A stretch of DNA of 35,524 bases from Phycisphaerales bacterium (GCA_014379385.1 JACMLW010000091.1:1-35524); one strand, 5' to 3'. Positions 8,870 through 17,768 are shown, numbered from the stretch's first letter. Notes: generated from the sequence alone by a model not told the origin. Numbers and translations: made by a program.

Positions 8870-9568
8870 TTGAGCACACCACAAGGACGCCCCGGGGGGG
8901 TGGAAGGGCCTGGGTCTCAAATGGACTCAAAGAAACCCAAGACCGACCTGATCCCCACCGCGTTCGAGAAGGCCAAGATCCTAATCGCGGATGACGAGCA
9001 CTTGGTGGCCACAGGTTTGGCCTCAGCCGTCCGCGAGATCGGGCACAATGTCGTGGGGATCGCCGGGGACGGCGAGACCGCCATTCAGATGGCCCGCAAG
9101 CATCAACCAGATTTGGCACTGCTCGATATCCGGATGCCCAAGCACACGGGGATCGAGGTGGCCCGGGTGCTGCAGGAAGAGCTCAATATCCCGTCGCTGA
9201 TCGTCTCGGCTTACTCGGACAAGGAGTATGTCGCGCAGATCCAGGGCGCCGGCCTCAGTTCCGGGGTCTTCGGGTACGTCCTCAAGCCCGTCGGACTCGA
9301 CGAACTCCGGGTCACGCTCGGGGTGGCGCTTCATCAGTCCGCGGCCGCGGGATACCGCACCGGCCGGATCGATCAGCTTGAGAACAATCTCGCCAATCGG
9401 CGCACGGTCGAGCAGGCCAAGTGGAAGATGGTCAAGTCCATGGGCATCACCGAGCCCGAGGCCCACGACAAGCTGCAGCGCATGGCGCGCGATAAGCGCA
9501 AACCGTTGATCGACGTCGCTCGCGGCGTTCTCGAGGATGAGTCGGCTGCCGCGGTGACGAAGGTTTGA
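8870..9568 (+). CDS. Response regulator with receiver and ANTAR RNA-binding domains
   Basis: 232 residues if TTG 8870 is used; ATG 8921 (MDSKKPKT) with GGAAGGG upstream is equally plausible and gives 215. The receiver domain has the acidic pair in ILIADDEHL, the phosphoacceptor Asp86 in LALLDIRMP, the switch Ser in IVSAYS, and the conserved Lys139-Pro in YVLKPVG. An ANTAR domain (about residues 167-221) follows, with RIDQLENNLANRRTVEQAKWKMVKSMG and the downstream ARDKRKPLIDVA. Proteins of this AmiR/NasR type bind paired RNA hairpins and cause antitermination when phosphorylated. No histidine kinase gene is in the window, so this is an orphan here and its partner and RNA targets are unknown. 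A strong terminator follows. Confidence 0.93.
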   Translation: MSTPQGRPGGVEGPGSQMDSKKPKTDLIPTAFEKAKILIADDEHLVATGLASAVREIGHNVVGIAGDGETAIQMARKHQPDLALLDIRMPKHTGIEVARVLQEELNIPSLIVSAYSDKEYVAQIQGAGLSSGVFGYVLKPVGLDELRVTLGVALHQSAAAGYRTGRIDQLENNLANRRTVEQAKWKMVKSMGITEPEAHDKLQRMARDKRKPLIDVARGVLEDESAAAVTKV

Positions 9569-9598
9569 CCTCTAGAGCCAACAACGCCTAATTGAAAG

Positions 9599-9632
9599 CC
9601 GCCCCGGCATACACCGGGGCGGTTGTGTTTTT
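9599..9632 (+). terminator. Rho-independent terminator after the ANTAR regulator
   Basis: A perfect 9-base-pair stem (CCGCCCCGG at 9599-9607 and CCGGGGCGG at 9614-9622) encloses a six-base loop and is followed by TTGTGTTTTTC. It lies 30 bases after the stop at 9568. The opposing glycoside hydrolase gene ends at 9657; on that strand the sequence after the stem is only moderately T-rich, so any action in that direction would be weaker. Confidence 0.85.
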
Positions 9633-9656
9633 CGACGAATCCCTCACGCCCGTCGA

Positions 9657-12600
9657 TCAGCCGGCCAGCGTGATGCCGGTATCGACATCCGACCACGCGC
9701 CGGTACTGAGGATGTAGCTGAACACCACCAGCGTGCGGCCGGCCGTCCGCCCGCCGACGATCATCCGATCCCCGATCGCGGCCGATGAAAGCGGGAACTG
9801 CACGAGCGGCCCGGTCGCGGCGTCGGTCACATTGGTGTTGGCCCAGTCGCCGCCGGGGAGCCAGCGGAGCATGTTCAGCTCGCTGGAGTTGTCCAGGCCG
9901 AAGATGTTGATGCCTCCGTCGGTCGAGAACGCCACCTCGGTGCCCTGCGAGATCTGCGGCCCATTCCCGGCCTCCGTGATGTTGGTCACCCGCCAGCGGT
10001 TGGGTTCGGGGTCCAGGCCCGGAGCCCACCAATACGTCCAGATGTCCCCGCTCTCGTCCGTGCCGGCCACGTTCAGGCCGCCCCACGAGGTGACGTAGGC
10101 GTCAAGCTGGCCCGAGAGCGCCGGGCCGTCGAAGTCGGACTTCATATTCTGGATCAGCCACTTGTCCACGCCGAACACATCGGCCACCGTCGGCGTCCAC
10201 CAGTACACGATCAGTTCGCCCGCGGCGTTCACACCCGCGAGGTTGAGCCCGTCCCAGCCGGTCACATACCCAGTCAGACCACCCGACATCGGCACGCCGC
10301 CGTACGCCTCCGTCAGGTTGGTGAACTGCCACTGCGTGGTGGCGCCCGGAACGAACCAGTAGTTCACGGCGTGCCCGCGAGCATCCAGGCCCGCAATATG
10401 CTGGGCGCCCCATGACGGCTGATAGGTCGTAAGGTCGCCCGTCAGGCCCGGTGCGTGTATCGACGCAGTGAGGTTCTGCGAGCTCCACGTGCCTGCGCCG
10501 GGATTGCCGGAGATCAGCCAGAGGTTCGAGTCGGCATCGGTGATGGCCAGATGCACCATGCCGTCGGCCGTGGCGTAGGGCGTCATGTCCACGACGCGCC
10601 CGTAGAAGTTGGACAGGGCCGCGATGTCCTGGATCGTGGCGACCCCCGTATCACTGTTCACAAGGTATGCAAACGGCTGCTGATCGACCCCCAGCCCAAA
10701 CGTGATGGCAAACCCCGCGGCGCCGATCGAGACCAGCTTCTGCGTCTGCGAAGAGACCGGTCTGGCCTTGAACTTGACCACAACATCCTCGCCGAAGTTC
10801 GGCAGATCGAGCACCAGATCGCCGTTGGCGTTGAACACCCCGGTTAGAACCGAGAGCGGCGCCGTCGTGCCGGGCGCCGTTGACCAGACCTCCGCGTCCA
10901 CGAGCCGGTTGGGCGTGAGGCCCTCGATGGTGAGCCGCCCGCCCGATACCGTGCCGCTCGACACGTTCCCGTTCTGGAGCACATACACGAGGCCCTGCAA
11001 GCCGTCCGCCACGCCCCAGGCCAGCAACGACTTGCCGGTCGCCGACGCGCTCACGCGCCCCGCGAGGGTCTCGGGATTAAAGTTCGCCCAGTCCAGCGCC
11101 AGCGATGTAGAGGCGAAGAACCGCGAGACCACGTGCTGGAGATCGCGCATCGCCTGGGTGAGAACGAAATAGTTCTCCACCCCGCCGAGCTGGCCCAGCT
11201 CATCTGCCGCGATGCGGAAGCCCGTGCCGAACTGGCCCGTGGCCAGGCCGGACCACAGAACGGTCCGGTAGATCGCCTCGTCCTCCTGCTGCGTGAACGC
11301 GGCGGAGTACTGGGGCAACCCCCCGGGCCAGTCCACACGCGTCATGCCCCACTCGCCGTTGATGATCGGGCGGTTGTCCACGCGGTGGCTCAGCCAGTAC
11401 TGTGTGAACATCGCGTTCTCGACCGCGGGCATGATCTTCCGATCGGTCTGCGGGTTGTTGATCCCCTCTTCATTCGAGTTCGTGTACAGGTGCGGCGTGA
11501 GCGCGTCCCAGGTTCGGGAGTAGAAGGTCTCGCGCGCCAAGGGGCCGCGCGGGTCGCGAACGATCGTCGAGTTGAACACAAGATGAGCCGGGTCCTCGGC
11601 CTTGATGTGGGCCGCGAGCGAATCGATCCAGAGGGCACGGCGGCGCATCTCGGTTTCACGACCCGGGTCGGCGTTGCCCTCCGCGTTCAGCGTCCACTCA
11701 AAGGAATCCCACTCGCTCACCGGCTCCCATCCAAGGACGCGATTGAAGTACGGGCTCGACCTCGCCCAGTCGATCACCGTCGTCATCCGGTTCTTCGCGA
11801 TATCCAGCGTCACCTGATCCTGGAAGAAGTTGTTAATGTCGCTCAGTGGGCCGCCGAAGTTCGTCGCCCAAGGGCCCTCCGAGCCGAACGCCTCGTCGTA
11901 CGAGAACGAGTCGAACGGCGAGAAGATCACATGGATCCCGCGCGACCCGGCCTCCTCCAGCACGTTGAGCACGAAGTGCCGCATGTCGTCGTTGAACTCG
12001 CCGCGATCCTCCTCGAGCCAGTACATCCCGCGCGGCGGGTTGGGGTTGCCGATGCGGTGCACATGCTGCAGCTCCAGGTACACGCGCATCGTGTTGATGC
12101 CCTTGGAAGCCAGCATGTCGAAGTACGGTGCGTACGGCCCCTCAAGCGCCGGCTCGTCGTGGAAGTTGTGATACTGGAACTGCGCCATGTCCCACACATC
12201 GCCGGGGAAGAGCTGCCGCGTGAAGCCCCACGAAAGTCCTAGGTGGTCACCGACGGCCACAAACGGCGAGCCGTTCTCGTGGATCATCCCGCTCCCGTTC
12301 GGGGCCGGGATCACCCGTCCAAGATCGGTGGGCCCGTTCTGGACCGTCGTGGTCAGCAGCGACGACGCCGAGCGATCGCCGAGGTTCCCCGCGGCGTCCA
12401 CGGCACGAACCACGAAGTGGTACGTCGTCGCCGGCGCCAGCCCCGCCACACGAAGCGACTCGGGTTGGCCCGCGAGGCGCGGAACATAGCTGTTCGGCAT
12501 CTCGGTCGCGGCGAGCCACAGTGCCTCAGTGGTGATGGCAGAAGCGGAGTAGCGGATCTCGTACGCGGCGGCGTGGCCCGCGCCCGCCGTGGTGCCCGCG

Positions 12601-13544
12601 GGGGCCAAGAAGTTCAGCCGAGCGCCGAACGCGGAGCTCTCCGCGGATGTCACGCCAGTGATCGTCGCCGGCTTGGCGCCCGCGCGGGAATCGATGAACA
12701 TCGCGATCGCGTAGTTCACGGGGCCGTGGATGCCGGCCTGCGTGCTCGAATAGCTCGAATGGACGCCCTGCACGTGATCATCCGGGTGGTGCGGGACCGT
12801 GAACCGGTCCGGCGCATCGCGGTGATCGCTCAGGTCACGGGCGCCGCCCGTGTTGTCCTGGATCATGTCGAAGTTCAGCCCGATCACGGAGCCGTGGGTT
12901 GGTGCGCTCATGTTGAGCGCCGCCCAGGGGATGAACATCTCCGTCACCCACCCGTTGTCGAGGTCCGCGTTGTTGTTGACGGTGCCGTCAACGACGGTCC
13001 AGTACGCCACGCCGTCGGGCAGCACGCCGCCGGGGTTCACGTCGGGCGCGCCCCCCGAGCCGTTGCCCTGCACGAACTTGTAGCGTCGGACGATGCTCGC
13101 GCCCTCGGTGGGCACGTTGCTGTTGGCGATGTTCACGCCGAACGCCCGGTCGCCCGCGCCGAACCATTCGTCGCGCGAGCCGTCGCCGTCAATGTAGAAC
13201 GTGATCGAGTCGTCCTGCTCGAGATCCCAGCGGTTATGGCCCTGCGTGCCCGGCGCCCCGTCGGACCACAGGAACTGGTCCTGCACCTCGGCGGACATGA
13301 GCAGGCCCGCGTCGTTGTACATGTAGCGAATCGTGACCGCGCTATTGTCGCGCGTCGCCTGCGTCCGCCGGATGGTGTACGCGCTCTCCCACGCACCCTC
13401 CAGCACGCCATCGATCGCCGCCTCGCCGCGCGGTATGAACCACACCGGGTGGTCCGCCGTCACGGGGTCGGCGGCAAAGGCAATCCGGGCCTCCAGCGAC
13501 TCCATCATCCGCTGGTCAACATTTCGCGATTCAAATCGGCGCAT
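9657..13544 (-). CDS. Secreted modular glycoside hydrolase: CBM9-like, FN3, (beta/alpha)8 and beta-propeller
   Basis: 1295 residues, with AGGGAGG (13554-13560) nine bases before the ATG. The N-terminus carries a planctomycete-type LExR motif (MMESLEARIAFA, residues 13-24). A CBM9-like sugar-binding domain (about 40-260, IDGVLEGAWESA to FIPWAALNM) and a fibronectin III domain (about 290-400, ending LAPATTYHFVVRAVDAAGNLGDRS) follow. A GH5/clan GH-A-like barrel (about 420-820) comes next. By comparison with the WELxNE motif of mannanases, LGWEPVSEWD gives the likely acid/base Glu611, with Ser where Asn is usual; INGEWG gives the likely nucleophile Glu731. The last 300 residues contain four propeller-like repeats of about 60 residues. 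It probably acts on plant or algal polysaccharide; the substrate is not deducible. No sorting signal is seen at the C-terminus. Confidence 0.85.
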   Translation of the reverse strand: MRRFESRNVDQRMMESLEARIAFAADPVTADHPVWFIPRGEAAIDGVLEGAWESAYTIRRTQATRDNSAVTIRYMYNDAGLLMSAEVQDQFLWSDGAPGTQGHNRWDLEQDDSITFYIDGDGSRDEWFGAGDRAFGVNIANSNVPTEGASIVRRYKFVQGNGSGGAPDVNPGGVLPDGVAYWTVVDGTVNNNADLDNGWVTEMFIPWAALNMSAPTHGSVIGLNFDMIQDNTGGARDLSDHRDAPDRFTVPHHPDDHVQGVHSSYSSTQAGIHGPVNYAIAMFIDSRAGAKPATITGVTSAESSAFGARLNFLAPAGTTAGAGHAAAYEIRYSASAITTEALWLAATEMPNSYVPRLAGQPESLRVAGLAPATTYHFVVRAVDAAGNLGDRSASSLLTTTVQNGPTDLGRVIPAPNGSGMIHENGSPFVAVGDHLGLSWGFTRQLFPGDVWDMAQFQYHNFHDEPALEGPYAPYFDMLASKGINTMRVYLELQHVHRIGNPNPPRGMYWLEEDRGEFNDDMRHFVLNVLEEAGSRGIHVIFSPFDSFSYDEAFGSEGPWATNFGGPLSDINNFFQDQVTLDIAKNRMTTVIDWARSSPYFNRVLGWEPVSEWDSFEWTLNAEGNADPGRETEMRRRALWIDSLAAHIKAEDPAHLVFNSTIVRDPRGPLARETFYSRTWDALTPHLYTNSNEEGINNPQTDRKIMPAVENAMFTQYWLSHRVDNRPIINGEWGMTRVDWPGGLPQYSAAFTQQEDEAIYRTVLWSGLATGQFGTGFRIAADELGQLGGVENYFVLTQAMRDLQHVVSRFFASTSLALDWANFNPETLAGRVSASATGKSLLAWGVADGLQGLVYVLQNGNVSSGTVSGGRLTIEGLTPNRLVDAEVWSTAPGTTAPLSVLTGVFNANGDLVLDLPNFGEDVVVKFKARPVSSQTQKLVSIGAAGFAITFGLGVDQQPFAYLVNSDTGVATIQDIAALSNFYGRVVDMTPYATADGMVHLAITDADSNLWLISGNPGAGTWSSQNLTASIHAPGLTGDLTTYQPSWGAQHIAGLDARGHAVNYWFVPGATTQWQFTNLTEAYGGVPMSGGLTGYVTGWDGLNLAGVNAAGELIVYWWTPTVADVFGVDKWLIQNMKSDFDGPALSGQLDAYVTSWGGLNVAGTDESGDIWTYWWAPGLDPEPNRWRVTNITEAGNGPQISQGTEVAFSTDGGINIFGLDNSSELNMLRWLPGGDWANTNVTDAATGPLVQFPLSSAAIGDRMIVGGRTAGRTLVVFSYILSTGAWSDVDTGITLAG
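9800..10420 (-). repeat. Four degenerate propeller-blade repeats in the glycoside hydrolase C-terminus
   Basis: Units of about 60 codons share the pattern G-hydrophobic-N/H-I/L-A-G-x-D-x-x-G-x-(7)-W-x-P followed 7-12 residues later by W-x-x-x-N-(I/M/L/V)-T. Examples of the core are IAGLDARGHAVNYWFVPG, LAGVNAAGELIVYWWTP, VAGTDESGDIWTYWWAPG and IFGLDNSSELNMLRWLPG. The alternating pattern with conserved Trp and Asp-Gly resembles lectin-type or tectonin-like beta-propeller blades, which often bind sugars. Boundaries are approximate. Confidence 0.6.
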
Positions 13545-13561
13545 AGGTCAATGCCTCCCTA

Positions 13562-13576
13562 ATGTTCAGGGAACAT
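13562..13576. promoter_or_regulatory. Perfect inverted repeat ahead of the glycoside hydrolase gene
   Basis: ATGTTC and GAACAT (13562-13567 and 13571-13576) form a perfect palindrome around AGG. It lies immediately upstream of the ribosome site (13554-13560) of the hydrolase gene, in the likely leader or promoter. Its size and symmetry fit an operator for a dimeric repressor, but no regulator can be named and six-base arms can occur by chance. Confidence 0.3.
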
Positions 13577-13641
13577 CTATCGGTGAGAGCTAACGTTTTC
13601 GGCGTACGGAAGTTCTTGAAGATTGAGCGGTTGTGACACCT

Positions 13642-16011
13642 TTACCGGCTGGGGGATACTTTGGGGGCCGCGGCACTCCCTCCCTTGATCGTGGGCACAA
13701 AGTCCAGTGCTCTCACCAGAAAGGCCCACTGGTCGGCCTTTTCCTCAATGACCTTGGCCGTCGGCTTGCCGGCGCCATGACCCGCCTTGGTTTCGATGCG
13801 GATCAGGACCGGATTCGGGCAGCTCTGCGCCGCCTGGATCGCCGCGGCGAACTTGAAGGAATGGGCGGGCACCACACGGTCGTCATGGTCGGCGGTCGTG
13901 ATCATCGTCGTGGGGTAGCAGGCCCCACTCCGCAGGTTGTGGAGCGGGGAGTACGCCATAAGCGCCTTGAACTCCGCCGGATCCTCGCCCTCCGCGCACC
14001 CGTAGTCACTGCACCACGCGCGACCGATCGTGAAGCGGTGGAACCGCAGCATGTCCAGCACGCCAACCGCTGGCAGGGCGGCGCCGAAGAGCTCGGGGCG
14101 CTGCGTGATGCACGCCCCGACAAGCAGGCCGCCGTTTGAACCCCCGCTGATCGCCAGCTTCGGCGTCGAGGTGTACTTCTCCTTCACGAGATACTCGGCG
14201 CAGGCGATGAAGTCGTCGAATACATTCTGCTTGCGCGTCTTGGTCCCCGCCTGGTGCCACTCCTCGCCGTACTCGCCGCCTCCGCGCAGGTTGGCAACCG
14301 CGTAAATGCCGCCCATCTCGAGCCACACGGCGTTGCCTGGACTGAACCCGGGCGTCAACGAAATGTTGAATCCGCCGTACCCGTAGAGCATGCAGGGGGT
14401 CGAGCCGTCGAGCTTCGTGTCCTTCTTGCAGGTGATGAACATCGGGACGCGCGTGCCGTCCTTGCTCGAGACAAACACCTGCCTCGTCTGATACTCCGCG
14501 CCGGTGAAGCCCACCTTCGGCTGCTTGAAGACGCTCGACTGACCGCTCGCGATGTCGTAGTGGTAGATCGTCGTCGGTGTCGTGAACGAGGCGAAGGAGT
14601 AGAACGTCTCCATCTCGCCCCGCTTGCCGCCGAACCCGCCAGCGGTGCCGATGCCGGGCAGCTTCACTTCGCCCATGGCCTTGCCAGCGGTGTCGAACGC
14701 CCTGATCTGCGTCTGCGCATCCTTCAGATAGCTCGCGAGGAACCGCCCGCCCACGAACGACACGCCCTGGAGCGTCTCGGCCCCCTGCGGCACCAGTTCC
14801 TGCCACGCGCTGCGCTCCGGGTGATTGACGTTGATCGCGATCACGCGGCCGCGCGGCGCTTCTAGATCGGTCCGGAAGTAGAAGGTCGGCCCATCGTTGC
14901 CAATGAAATCGTACGAGGCATCAAAGTCGTTCAGCAGTTCCACGAAGCCGTACGCGGTGTTCCCGCCTTTGGTGACGAGGTTCTTTCGGGCCAGACTCTC
15001 GGCCTCGATGATCGACTCTTCCTTCGCGATCAGCGTCGGGTCGCTAATCTTGCCCGCCTCCTCGAGCCGGTCGGACCGCTCCCTCACGGTGCGCTCCGCC
15101 TGCTTGATGCGGGCGTCGCTCGCGCCCGCCGGCGCCCCGATCGGGAGCTTCGACAAGTCACGATAGAAGAAGCGATTGCGCGTGTCGGTCCCGTCCGACA
15201 CGTTCATTACCAGATACCGGCCGTCCTCCGTCACACCCGCGCCGAAGCCCCACGTCTTGTGGTCGGGCCGGTCGTACACCTGCTCATCGGCGGCCTGCGG
15301 GGTGCCGAGCTTGTGGAAGAAGACCTTCTGGTCGTACAGCGCGCCCGTGAGTGTCTCGCCCGCTTTGGGCTCATCGAAACGAGAGTAGAAGAACCCGGTT
15401 CCATCCTTCAGCCAGCTCGCGCCGCTGAACTTGACCCACTTGATCTCGTCGCCCGTATCCTGCCCTGTGGCGATGTCGCGCACCTTCCACGTGTTCCAGT
15501 CGCTGCCGGCCTCGGCGATCCCGTAGGCCATGTGCTTGCCGTCCTCGGTGACGGCCAGGCCCGCGAGCGCCACCGTGCCGTCCTTCGAGAGCGTGTTCGG
15601 ATCAAGCAGCAGGCGCGGCTCGGATTTGAGCGTATCCATTACGTACAGCGGGGCCTGATTCTGCAGCCCGTCGTTGCGCGTGACGAAGTACTTGCCGCCC
15701 TCCTTGAAGGGAACCCCCCACCGCTCGTAGTTCCACAGCGACGTCAGGCGCGCCTTGATGAGATCCCGCTCCGGCACCGCCGCCAGGTACTCCTCGGTGA
15801 TCGTGTTCTGACCCTCGATCCACTCGCGGGTCTCGGGCGCATCGGGCTCCTCGAGCCAGCGATACGGGTCGGGAATCTGCACACCGTGGTAGGTATCAAC
15901 AACCGTTGCATCCTTCCGGGCCGCGGGATATTTCACTCCCTGTCCGAACGCGGGGATCGTGACCATGCTTGAAATCGCGACAGCAAAGACGGCGCGGCGG
16001 GTCTGGCTCAT
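13642..16011 (-). CDS. Prolyl oligopeptidase (S9A)
   Basis: 789 residues from ATG 16011, which has TTGGAG about nine bases upstream; the open frame continues to 16152 without family sequence. A signal peptide (RRAVFAVAISSMVTIPAFGQG) puts the enzyme in the periplasm. The N-terminal beta-propeller begins with YHGVQIPDPYRWLEE, a hallmark of the family. The alpha/beta-hydrolase triad is intact: Ser625 in GGSNGG, Asp710 in DHDDRVV and His745 in AGHGAG. It should cleave short peptides after proline. The chain is longer than typical bacterial members (about 690-720) because of a charged helical insert of some 60 residues in the propeller (15000-15130). Downstream is the glycoside hydrolase gene, in the same direction, 97 bases away. 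Confidence 0.95.
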   Translation of the reverse strand: MSQTRRAVFAVAISSMVTIPAFGQGVKYPAARKDATVVDTYHGVQIPDPYRWLEEPDAPETREWIEGQNTITEEYLAAVPERDLIKARLTSLWNYERWGVPFKEGGKYFVTRNDGLQNQAPLYVMDTLKSEPRLLLDPNTLSKDGTVALAGLAVTEDGKHMAYGIAEAGSDWNTWKVRDIATGQDTGDEIKWVKFSGASWLKDGTGFFYSRFDEPKAGETLTGALYDQKVFFHKLGTPQAADEQVYDRPDHKTWGFGAGVTEDGRYLVMNVSDGTDTRNRFFYRDLSKLPIGAPAGASDARIKQAERTVRERSDRLEEAGKISDPTLIAKEESIIEAESLARKNLVTKGGNTAYGFVELLNDFDASYDFIGNDGPTFYFRTDLEAPRGRVIAINVNHPERSAWQELVPQGAETLQGVSFVGGRFLASYLKDAQTQIRAFDTAGKAMGEVKLPGIGTAGGFGGKRGEMETFYSFASFTTPTTIYHYDIASGQSSVFKQPKVGFTGAEYQTRQVFVSSKDGTRVPMFITCKKDTKLDGSTPCMLYGYGGFNISLTPGFSPGNAVWLEMGGIYAVANLRGGGEYGEEWHQAGTKTRKQNVFDDFIACAEYLVKEKYTSTPKLAISGGSNGGLLVGACITQRPELFGAALPAVGVLDMLRFHRFTIGRAWCSDYGCAEGEDPAEFKALMAYSPLHNLRSGACYPTTMITTADHDDRVVPAHSFKFAAAIQAAQSCPNPVLIRIETKAGHGAGKPTAKVIEEKADQWAFLVRALDFVPTIKGGSAAAPKVSPSR

Positions 16012-16154
16012 GAATCGTGGCTCCAATTGGGCGCGGCCAAACGGGGGCCGCACAAGACAGGAGTGTACCGAGAAAACCACCCAACGGTTGCGTTGGCGAA
16101 CCAATACAACACGACCCAAGCCGCGCACGGCGCCCAGGAGAACCTCTTGCACGA

Positions 16155-16634
16155 CTACGACTTGAGGTCCATGCTCGCCGGCTGACAGACCGTCGCCCGC
16201 ACCGTTCCTCCCGCGGCAATAGCCGCCGCAATTAACACGAGGTTCTTCATGATGTACTGCCCCTCGAGGGTGGGAACCAGCGGTACCTGCTCAAAGCAAA
16301 CCTGCGGCAGGAGGATCAGCGGCAGGAATGTCCCCGGCATCTGGAGGAACAGCAAGGGCAGCCCCACGCGGATCAGTGGCCGCCACAGCAAGCACACCCC
16401 GATCAGAACTTCCCACACACCAAGGAATGGGATGAACCAGTCCGGATCAAACCAATAGACCGTGCGCTGGATCAAGTCATCGGCGCTGCTGAGGCGCGGC
16501 ACCTTGAGCGCCCCGAACCAGATAAAGACGATCGCGAGCGCGTAGCGTGCCAGGTATGGCCCGAACTTAGCCATCCACGCCGCGAGCCGCCGATCGAGCC
16601 GATCAAGTGAAGCCGAGTTCGCAAGGGTCGTCAT
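16155..16634 (-). CDS. DoxX/DUF417-like four-helix membrane protein
   Basis: 159 residues from ATG 16634; an in-frame TTG at 16673 would add 13 residues rich in Arg, and neither start has a ribosome site. Four hydrophobic segments are visible: LARYALAIVFIWFGALKV, FIPFLGVWEVLIGVCLLW, GLPLLFLQMPGTFLPLILL and YIMKNLVLIAAAIAAGG. The FIWFGALK and LEGQYIMKNLVLI phrases resemble the DoxX and DUF417 (YkgB/RclC) families, which sit in the inner membrane and are linked to oxidative or chlorine stress in some bacteria. The substrate or partner is unknown. It follows the ABC ATPase gene by 72 bases in the same direction, but the ATPase pairs with ABC-2 permeases and this protein is not one. Confidence 0.75.
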   Translation of the reverse strand: MTTLANSASLDRLDRRLAAWMAKFGPYLARYALAIVFIWFGALKVPRLSSADDLIQRTVYWFDPDWFIPFLGVWEVLIGVCLLWRPLIRVGLPLLFLQMPGTFLPLILLPQVCFEQVPLVPTLEGQYIMKNLVLIAAAIAAGGTVRATVCQPASMDLKS

Positions 16635-16706
16635 GGCGCATTGTTCGCGGTTCCCTCGCCGGCGCGTCGGCAAAGGTGCTCAACGCCTCTCGGGAAACTC
16701 TTGTGG

Positions 16707-17687
16707 TTACTGCACCATCCCCTTGGTGAGGCGCATGAACGCCGTCTCGAGGTTCACCGCTTCTTCGCTGAAGCGCGTCAGCCGGAACCCGTTGTTGATG
16801 AGGAAGTTCGGGATGTCCGACACATCGAGCTTCGCCGCCGGGTCGAGCGTGACCTGCATGATCCGCTCAACCATGCCCGCCGAACTGGGGCCGGTGCCCG
16901 AGGTCACCTGCTCGTTCACCACCACCTTCTGCACGCCCTTGACCCGCTGCAGCAGCGCCGCGGCGTCGGCCGAGCGGTCGGCGACCGCGATCTGGAGCAC
17001 GTGGCCCATGCGGGCCTTCTGCATGGCCTGATCGACGGACCCCGAGAAGAGCAGTTGCCCGCGCTCGATGATGCCCACCACGTTGCACAGCTCGCCCAGC
17101 TCGGGCAGGATGTGGCTGGAAATGATGATCGTCTTGCCCATCCGCTTGAGCTCTTTGAGCAGCTCGCGGATCTCGATGCGGGCGCGCGGATCGAGGCCGG
17201 AGGCGGGCTCGTCCATCAGCAGCACCTTGGGGTCGTGCAGCAGCACGCGCGCGATCGAGAGCCGCTGCTGCATGCCGCGCGAGAGCGACGAGACCTCGGC
17301 CGCGGCCTTGTAGTTGAGGTCCGTCAGGTCCAGCACGTCACTGACGACCTTCTTGCGCTGCTGGCCGTGGATGCTGTAGCACGCGGCGAAGAACTCGAGA
17401 TACTCGGTGACGACCATGTCCTCGTACGCGCCCATGAAGTCTGGCACGTAGCCGATGATCGGACGGATCTGCCGGTTCTTGTAACCGACGGTCAACCCGT
17501 CGATCATCGCCTGGCCGCTCGATGGCTTGAGGAGCGTCGCGAGAATCTTGATCGTGGTGGTCTTGCCGGCCCCGTTAGGGCCGATGAACCCGAAGCAGTC
17601 TCCCTCCTTGATCGTGAGGTTCAAGGAATCGAGGGCGACCAGATCCCCGTAGCGCTTGGTTAGGTTGATGGTCTCGATCATCGCCAT
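16707..17687 (-). CDS. ABC transporter ATP-binding protein (ABC-2/GldA type)
   Basis: 326 residues. All nucleotide-binding motifs are present: Walker A GPNGAGKTTTIK near residue 37, a Q-loop variant at GYVPDFMGAYEDMVV, the signature LSRGMQQRL, Walker B VLLMDEPASGLDP and the H-loop SSHILPE. The C-terminal 100 residues form the extension seen in NatA/GldA-like ATPases of ABC-2 exporters. An energising role for export or gliding-type machinery is possible, but no ABC-2 permease is encoded beside it in this window, which is unusual. The next gene upstream (17769-20287) encodes a large membrane protein that might be a partner. Two ATGs (17687, 17681) are possible starts; neither has a clear ribosome site. 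Confidence 0.93.
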   Translation of the reverse strand: MAMIETINLTKRYGDLVALDSLNLTIKEGDCFGFIGPNGAGKTTTIKILATLLKPSSGQAMIDGLTVGYKNRQIRPIIGYVPDFMGAYEDMVVTEYLEFFAACYSIHGQQRKKVVSDVLDLTDLNYKAAAEVSSLSRGMQQRLSIARVLLHDPKVLLMDEPASGLDPRARIEIRELLKELKRMGKTIIISSHILPELGELCNVVGIIERGQLLFSGSVDQAMQKARMGHVLQIAVADRSADAAALLQRVKGVQKVVVNEQVTSGTGPSSAGMVERIMQVTLDPAAKLDVSDIPNFLINNGFRLTRFSEEAVNLETAFMRLTKGMVQ

Positions 17688-17768
17688 GGTGGGTTCGGCC
17701 TCGCGTGGTGACTGACTCGTCGGTTACGTCGGGGAGAGGTGACGGCTCGTTGCGTCTTGGGCGCCGCG

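Noticed and set aside
9599-9622. Possible ANTAR target hairpin
   Set aside because: The six-base loop lacks the A at position 1 and G at position 4 expected of ANTAR hexaloops, and only one hairpin is present. A plain terminator explains it.
12243-13562. A 439-codon open frame on the plus strand
   Set aside because: It lies opposite the CBM9 and FN3 part of the hydrolase and has only Arg/Val/His-rich sequence with no family resemblance.
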